From Tilletia caries (lineage: Eukaryota > Basidiomycota > Exobasidiomycetes > Tilletiales > Tilletiaceae): a DNA stretch of 64,000 nucleotides. The first letter of the stretch is position 1; each line of letters begins with the position of its first letter. The notes under the pieces were generated by a model. It was not told where the DNA came from and did no database searches. It worked only from the letters and a program-made list of their open reading frames with translations. The stretch is taken from positions 434,001 to 498,000 of the forward strand of contig JALUTQ010000018.1 in the NCBI GenBank assembly GCA_032718865.1, written 5' to 3'. The position numbers and the translations under genes were made by a program. Positions 60,049 through 64,000 of the stretch are shown one piece after another.

Positions 60049-61128
60049 TTTGTGTTAGGCCGGCTCAACATGCGAGTACAAGGCGGGTAATTTCCCTGCT
60101 TCTGTATACTGTAACAGAACTTCCCGCTCGTGTGCCACTGGGAAGTAGGACGGAAAGGCTGTTCGTTGGCGCTGAGGTCAGCTCGTCGGCCCGCGTGATG
60201 CCTTGATGGATTTATAGCGAGTGACTGGCGCCTGCTGCCTATCATTGTGAGTAGCACCTCCAACAATCAGGCGCATCCGACTGCTAATATGTAGCAGGAA
60301 GACCGAAGATGGCCTCGCCCCTAATTTCTTGGGATCCAATGAGCCTGCACCGCCGGACCATCCCTAGTCTATTATAGACTTGGCCGAACTCTTGTACAAG
60401 ACTCTCCTATAGAGTCTTGTCAAATTCTATCGCCAATTGGATCAAGTCTTGTGAAAGAGCGGCCGCCCAATACTTGTGCGATAGCAGCTATAAGACTTGT
60501 GGGATTATATTGGTCAGCGACCAATAGGGCCAGCGGCCACGATGCGGGCAACGCCCAAGATCACCAGCGGTAGATCAGTGAAGATGCAAAATGCAAGAAG
60601 AAGAATGAATGCCAGAGTAACTACACCACCGGCTGGTCTCAAGTGGTTCTGAAGTATTGGAGGCTTTAGACTTGGGGAAGAGTTGGGGAATGATTGGGGA
60701 GTAGTGGGGACTAGTGGTACGCGGCGCCCGGTGGGCGCCTCTCAGACTGGGAAGAACGGTGAAAGAGATTCTATTCAAACAAAATATATTGCCGTTCGTG
60801 GGTGACCGTTGGGCGGTGAGTGTGACCGGTGGGCGGTGACCGTTGCCGTTGTGCGTGGGACCAGGGAAGACCACGCTCGGGTCGCCTCATAGCTCATTTC
60901 AATTATCTCCGCCCCAAAAATTAAATCTCCGTTCCCCAACAAAGTGATGCCTGGCTCACGCTCGGGCCACGCTTGAAAAGGCATAAAAGAAGGCGCCTTC
61001 TCCCTCTTCGTCCCTGTCTCCTTGCCTTCGGGCCCCCTCCTTCCTCAGGTCTTTGGACCTTCGAGCTTTACAGATTCCTCCCCAGTCTTCGGACCAGGTC
61101 GAGCCTTTTGACATCCTCGCTCTTGTAG
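60049..61128. other. Spacer between the two inverted transposon copies, no gene seen
   Basis: It holds a 10-base-stem hairpin (60396-60420) among several AGACTTG/CAAGTCT motifs, and a short tandem GGGCGGTGACCGTTG-like repeat near 60790-60850. No convincing coding sequence. It is presumably the host DNA around both insertion sites. Confidence 0.5.
60396..60420. repeat. Perfect 10-bp-stem hairpin
   Basis: ACAAGACTCT (60396-60405), loop CCTAT, and AGAGTCTTGT (60411-60420). A smaller hairpin AGTCT-ATTAT-AGACT lies 20 bases upstream. Confidence 0.7.
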
Positions 61129-64000
61129 TAGTCTGGTAACACCAGACCTTGTAACTCTCAAATGAGCTAAAGCACTATACCGCGTACGCGGTCTGGGCGC
61201 ACTCGACCCGATTCTGAGTGGAAGTGGTCGAGCAAAACCTGTCCAAACCCTCCATTCTCTACTCTTCCCTTCCAACCATTGAGTTCTCCACACAGACATG
61301 ACGACGCAAGAAGATCATCCCCCGTGAGTATGGCGCACATCCTTTACAGCCAAGTTTGTGTTGCCCGTCTGCCGCCAGCAGTATTGGTCACACGGAGGAG
61401 GGTTGCAAGTGCAGTTTGGTCCATGATCCAATCGACTAACATCACCTTTACATTTGGTCAACAGAAGGGCCCGCATGTCGCGCCTTCAGAGGGTTCTGGC
61501 CGTCCATGATACCATGGCAGATGTGGGACTCTCGCTTTCCGACTTTCTGGACGAGTTTTTCACAAGTTCGGACGTCAGTCTCCAGCGCCAGCGCTCCAAC
61601 TGGCTTCTCTACAGACCCGGCCGGCAATACGGTCCTCTACGATGCGCTCGTCTATTTAGCAGAGCGGTATTCAGCACTGAGGACGAGGCGGCGATCACAT
61701 ACGGCAAGGGTTTGGCCGATATATTGCTCGAAAGGATCACTGTTGAAAAAGATCAGGCGTCCCACGAGCCAGGATTCCGAGCTTCCGACTTCTTAGGAGA
61801 TGCCAGTGCTCCAGAAACAGATCAACTCCTTTATCTGCGCACCCTAATGGAACAACATCTACCTGTCACAGTCCGCATCATGGAATGTCTTTGCGGCGTT
61901 GGCGATGCATCCGCGTATGGTCCACAGCGGAGCGAAATCAGTACGGAGGAGGGTGCTACATGGTCACTGAAATCAGATAATGTGAGTGACTGAGTGGTGT
62001 ATGCAGCTATGTCACATAGCTCATAAACCTTTGTTCTTCAACGTACAGGCCGTCGTTGTTTGCCTTTCGATCGCGTTGAACCTGAGGAGCGAGCGTATGA
62101 ATCGATTCCAGACTGTGTTCGGTCTCATCCTCAGGCTCAAGCATGCGCCGAAAAGCATACAAACAATGCTCAATCGCCTTGGAGTCGCTACCAGTCGGGA
62201 CACCAGCTCGCGTCATTTGGTGCACTTCAATAAACTGGCACTTGCGAAAGCTCAGTCCCTGATGAAGGATGTCGACGCCGTTCACGTTCTTCTCTACGAC
62301 AATGTAGACATATACGTGCAAGAGCGATCAAACCAAGTCACTTCGAACACTCGAATGGTCAATTTAACAAGTCGCACGTATGTCCAGCTTCCAAAGTCTT
62401 TTTCTTCTGCGGCACTTTCCACTACCATCCTTTCCGCCCTTGACGCCCCGCGCAGTTTGGACGAGGACGAATTCATGGGCAAAAGTGCCTTTCTTCGAAG
62501 CGCTGGGCAGTACTTCCTGGCACGAGAGCTTTTGGATGTCAAGAAGGCATCTATCGACGTTCAAAACAAGCATACACAGCGTACAATTCAACTTCTGCGG
62601 GAATATAAGGAAGCCTGTCAAAACGCGCATCGTCTGGACGAAATCGAAGCAGCTCAATGGCAGCTTGCTCCTCTTCCTTTGATCGAGGCAAACGAAGGGA
62701 GCATAGACGGTAATCTGGCCGTGCTCGAGGACAGCTCAATCACTTTGCGCATATACGACGAGGTAGAAGTCCCGACCAACGTACCCTCTTCCCAGGCCGA
62801 TCAATCTGCGCCTGAAGCAACAAAGTGGGAGCTGCTCCGGACCAGCGTATTGCCAGAGGGAAACGTCTTGCTCGTTGTCGGAGACCTGAAAACTCACAGG
62901 AATGTTGAAGCAGGGTTGAAGGCACGTCGGCAGCATGTCAAAGCGGAAGACAAATACAACTTTGTCCGTTCTTCCTCAGCTCCCTGGCATTTGCACTTGA
63001 ATTGGGTTTGGGCGATCTTCAAGATCCACTTCGCAACAAATAAAGTAGGATATGCCGCCAGCCTCGAGCGTCTTCGTGATGCGCTACGCCGCGGAAAATC
63101 TGCGTTGCGAGAGGAAGAGCCACTTTACAATGAAGCCTGGAATTTGATCAAGCACACATTCAGCGGGTGGATTCGTTACCTTTTCCGGTGAGTCGCCTGG
63201 ATCATCGCCAAGGACCAGGCCTCTGAAATCCTGAAGTGTGAGGACTTACTCTTTGCCATTGTTGTCTTGGGATTGCGGTTTGCCGGTAGGACACAACTGG
63301 CCAAACAAAAAAAGGATCTGGCGAAATGGACCCCCACGAGCGTTGAAGCGATCCGCGAACTGGTTGACGGTGTGTGGGAGACGGTGTTCAGCGATTCCTC
63401 GGTACAAGCTCTCGAAGCCTGTCAGGATGAGGTCGGCCTGAACGCACGTCGATTTCTTCGGGATACCCTCTTGGCGCTGGAGTGGGACGACGCCTGTCGC
63501 AAAGGGGACGTTGGAAGAATGTTAGCCGCGCAGAAGTTTCTGGCCATCGCGTTCGCCGGCGTCGGGAAGCATCAGTACTCACAGGCATGCCTTGACGACA
63601 TTTGGGCCCATAAGGTGCTTCCTGCTGATACATGGCGGACGCTGGCTGCGGCTCGGCTCATCAACCGCTTCGGAGCACGTGAAAGCTTCATCGGGGCAGA
63701 TTTTTTTATCAAGAACATCTGAACAAGGAACTACAGGTCAGTGGCAAAGCTACACGCTGTGTATACACTCTGCTTCTCAGTATCTGGGCTGACTCACGGA
63801 TCCCAATCTCTCAGCGCACCGATACTACGCACGGAGCAGCAACAGTTGTTGCGCGGTTGCGAGACTCGTTCTCCGCAGTATGCGAGATCTCCAGGTCGCT
63901 ACACGGCGCACATGCGTACCTGTTCGACGAGAACGGCCGAAATCTGGAGAGAGAGAGCAAATTTGTCAAAGACATCGAGCGGATTTCGAATTTGGCACAA
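61129..64000. mobile_element. Second helicase-type transposon copy, inverted, cut by the window end
   Basis: It starts with the R end (TAGTCTGGTAACACCAGACC followed by the R spacer) and reads as the reverse complement of 60038 down to about 57165, with only a few base substitutions and some homopolymer-length differences. It must extend beyond the window by about 4.6 kb if full length. Its last 10 upstream bases are GCTCTTGTAG, which should recur after its other end if the duplication rule holds. Confidence 0.88.
61298..64000 (+). pseudogene. DUF6589-like putative transposase, copy 2, partial
   Basis: The best-preserved copy of the gene. Exon 1 61298-61323 (MTTQEDHP), exon 2 61465-61981 (starting RARMSRLQRV), exon 3 62049-63187 (AVVVCLSIALN to SGWIRYLF), then an intron and a further exon starting near 63237 (RTYSLPLLSWDCGLPVG). 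Introns 61324-61464 and 61982-62048 keep frame. Exon 3 is open for 379 codons, carrying MNRFQ, YDNVD and GDLKT. Downstream the frame breaks at an A7 run (63307-63313; AA in copy 1) and at a T7 run (63701-63707; five bases in copy 1, two fewer). It continues past the window, so the end is missing. The protein should be about 880 residues when whole. Function inferred from its position in the element. Confidence 0.7.

Noticed and set aside
52561..64000. Subtelomeric (telomere-linked RecQ helicase) region
   Set aside because: No telomere repeats are seen, the helicase is enclosed by terminal inverted repeats and a perfect target duplication, and a short relative of the element lies 9 kb away among ordinary genes.

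Overview
The window is nuclear DNA of a filamentous or yeast-like fungus, most likely a basidiomycete. The host genes are split by many 50-100 bp GT-AG introns, GC content is moderately high, and the proteins are typical fungal ones (a YCF1-type ABC transporter, the CHS7 chitin-synthase chaperone, a YEN1/GEN1 resolvase, a fungal LCCL membrane protein). A smut-lineage origin is possible, but I cannot fix the taxon from sequence alone. There is no operon logic and no telomere repeat.

Layout. 0.7-11.6 kb: a Ca/calmodulin-dependent kinase, a vacuolar ABC-C transporter, an NmrA-like dehydrogenase-fold protein and a CIA30 complex-I assembly factor. 11.7-17.1 kb: a 5.3-kb Mutator-like (MULE) transposon whose transposase gene is split by a 767-bp hAT-type miniature element. 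17.1-33.9 kb: MZT1 (gamma-tubulin complex), an ABHD12/Bem46-type hydrolase, an intron-containing tRNA-Ala, ribulose-phosphate 3-epimerase, a Sac2/INPP5F-like phosphoinositide phosphatase, a large low-complexity protein, RPA2 and a small unknown. 34.5-43.2 kb: an unknown protein, a SERF/4F5 small protein, CHS7 and YEN1/GEN1. 43.4-52.1 kb: a 522-bp miniature transposon, a broken kinase-like gene, a DUF1308/UPF0415 protein, a 318-bp hAT miniature element and an LCCL membrane protein.

52.5-64 kb is the most unusual part. A 7,478-bp element (52561-60038) is bounded by matching terminal inverted repeats and a perfect 10-bp target duplication. It carries two convergent genes: a RecQ-like DEAH helicase and a large protein resembling the DUF6589-type proteins of basidiomycetes, which may be its transposase. 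A second, nearly identical copy starts 1,091 bp further on in the opposite orientation and runs off the window. The 522-bp element at 43.45 kb has the same two distinguishable ends and its own perfect 10-bp target duplication, so it looks like a non-autonomous relative moved by the same machinery. I cannot match this combination (helicase plus DUF6589-like protein, 10-bp duplication, bipartite ends) to a named transposon superfamily from memory.

Most host genes read cleanly once introns are placed. The helicase element copies instead differ from each other and from an open frame mainly by homopolymer length. That means either recent decay or uncorrected consensus errors in a repeat, and it should be settled before the proteins are interpreted.
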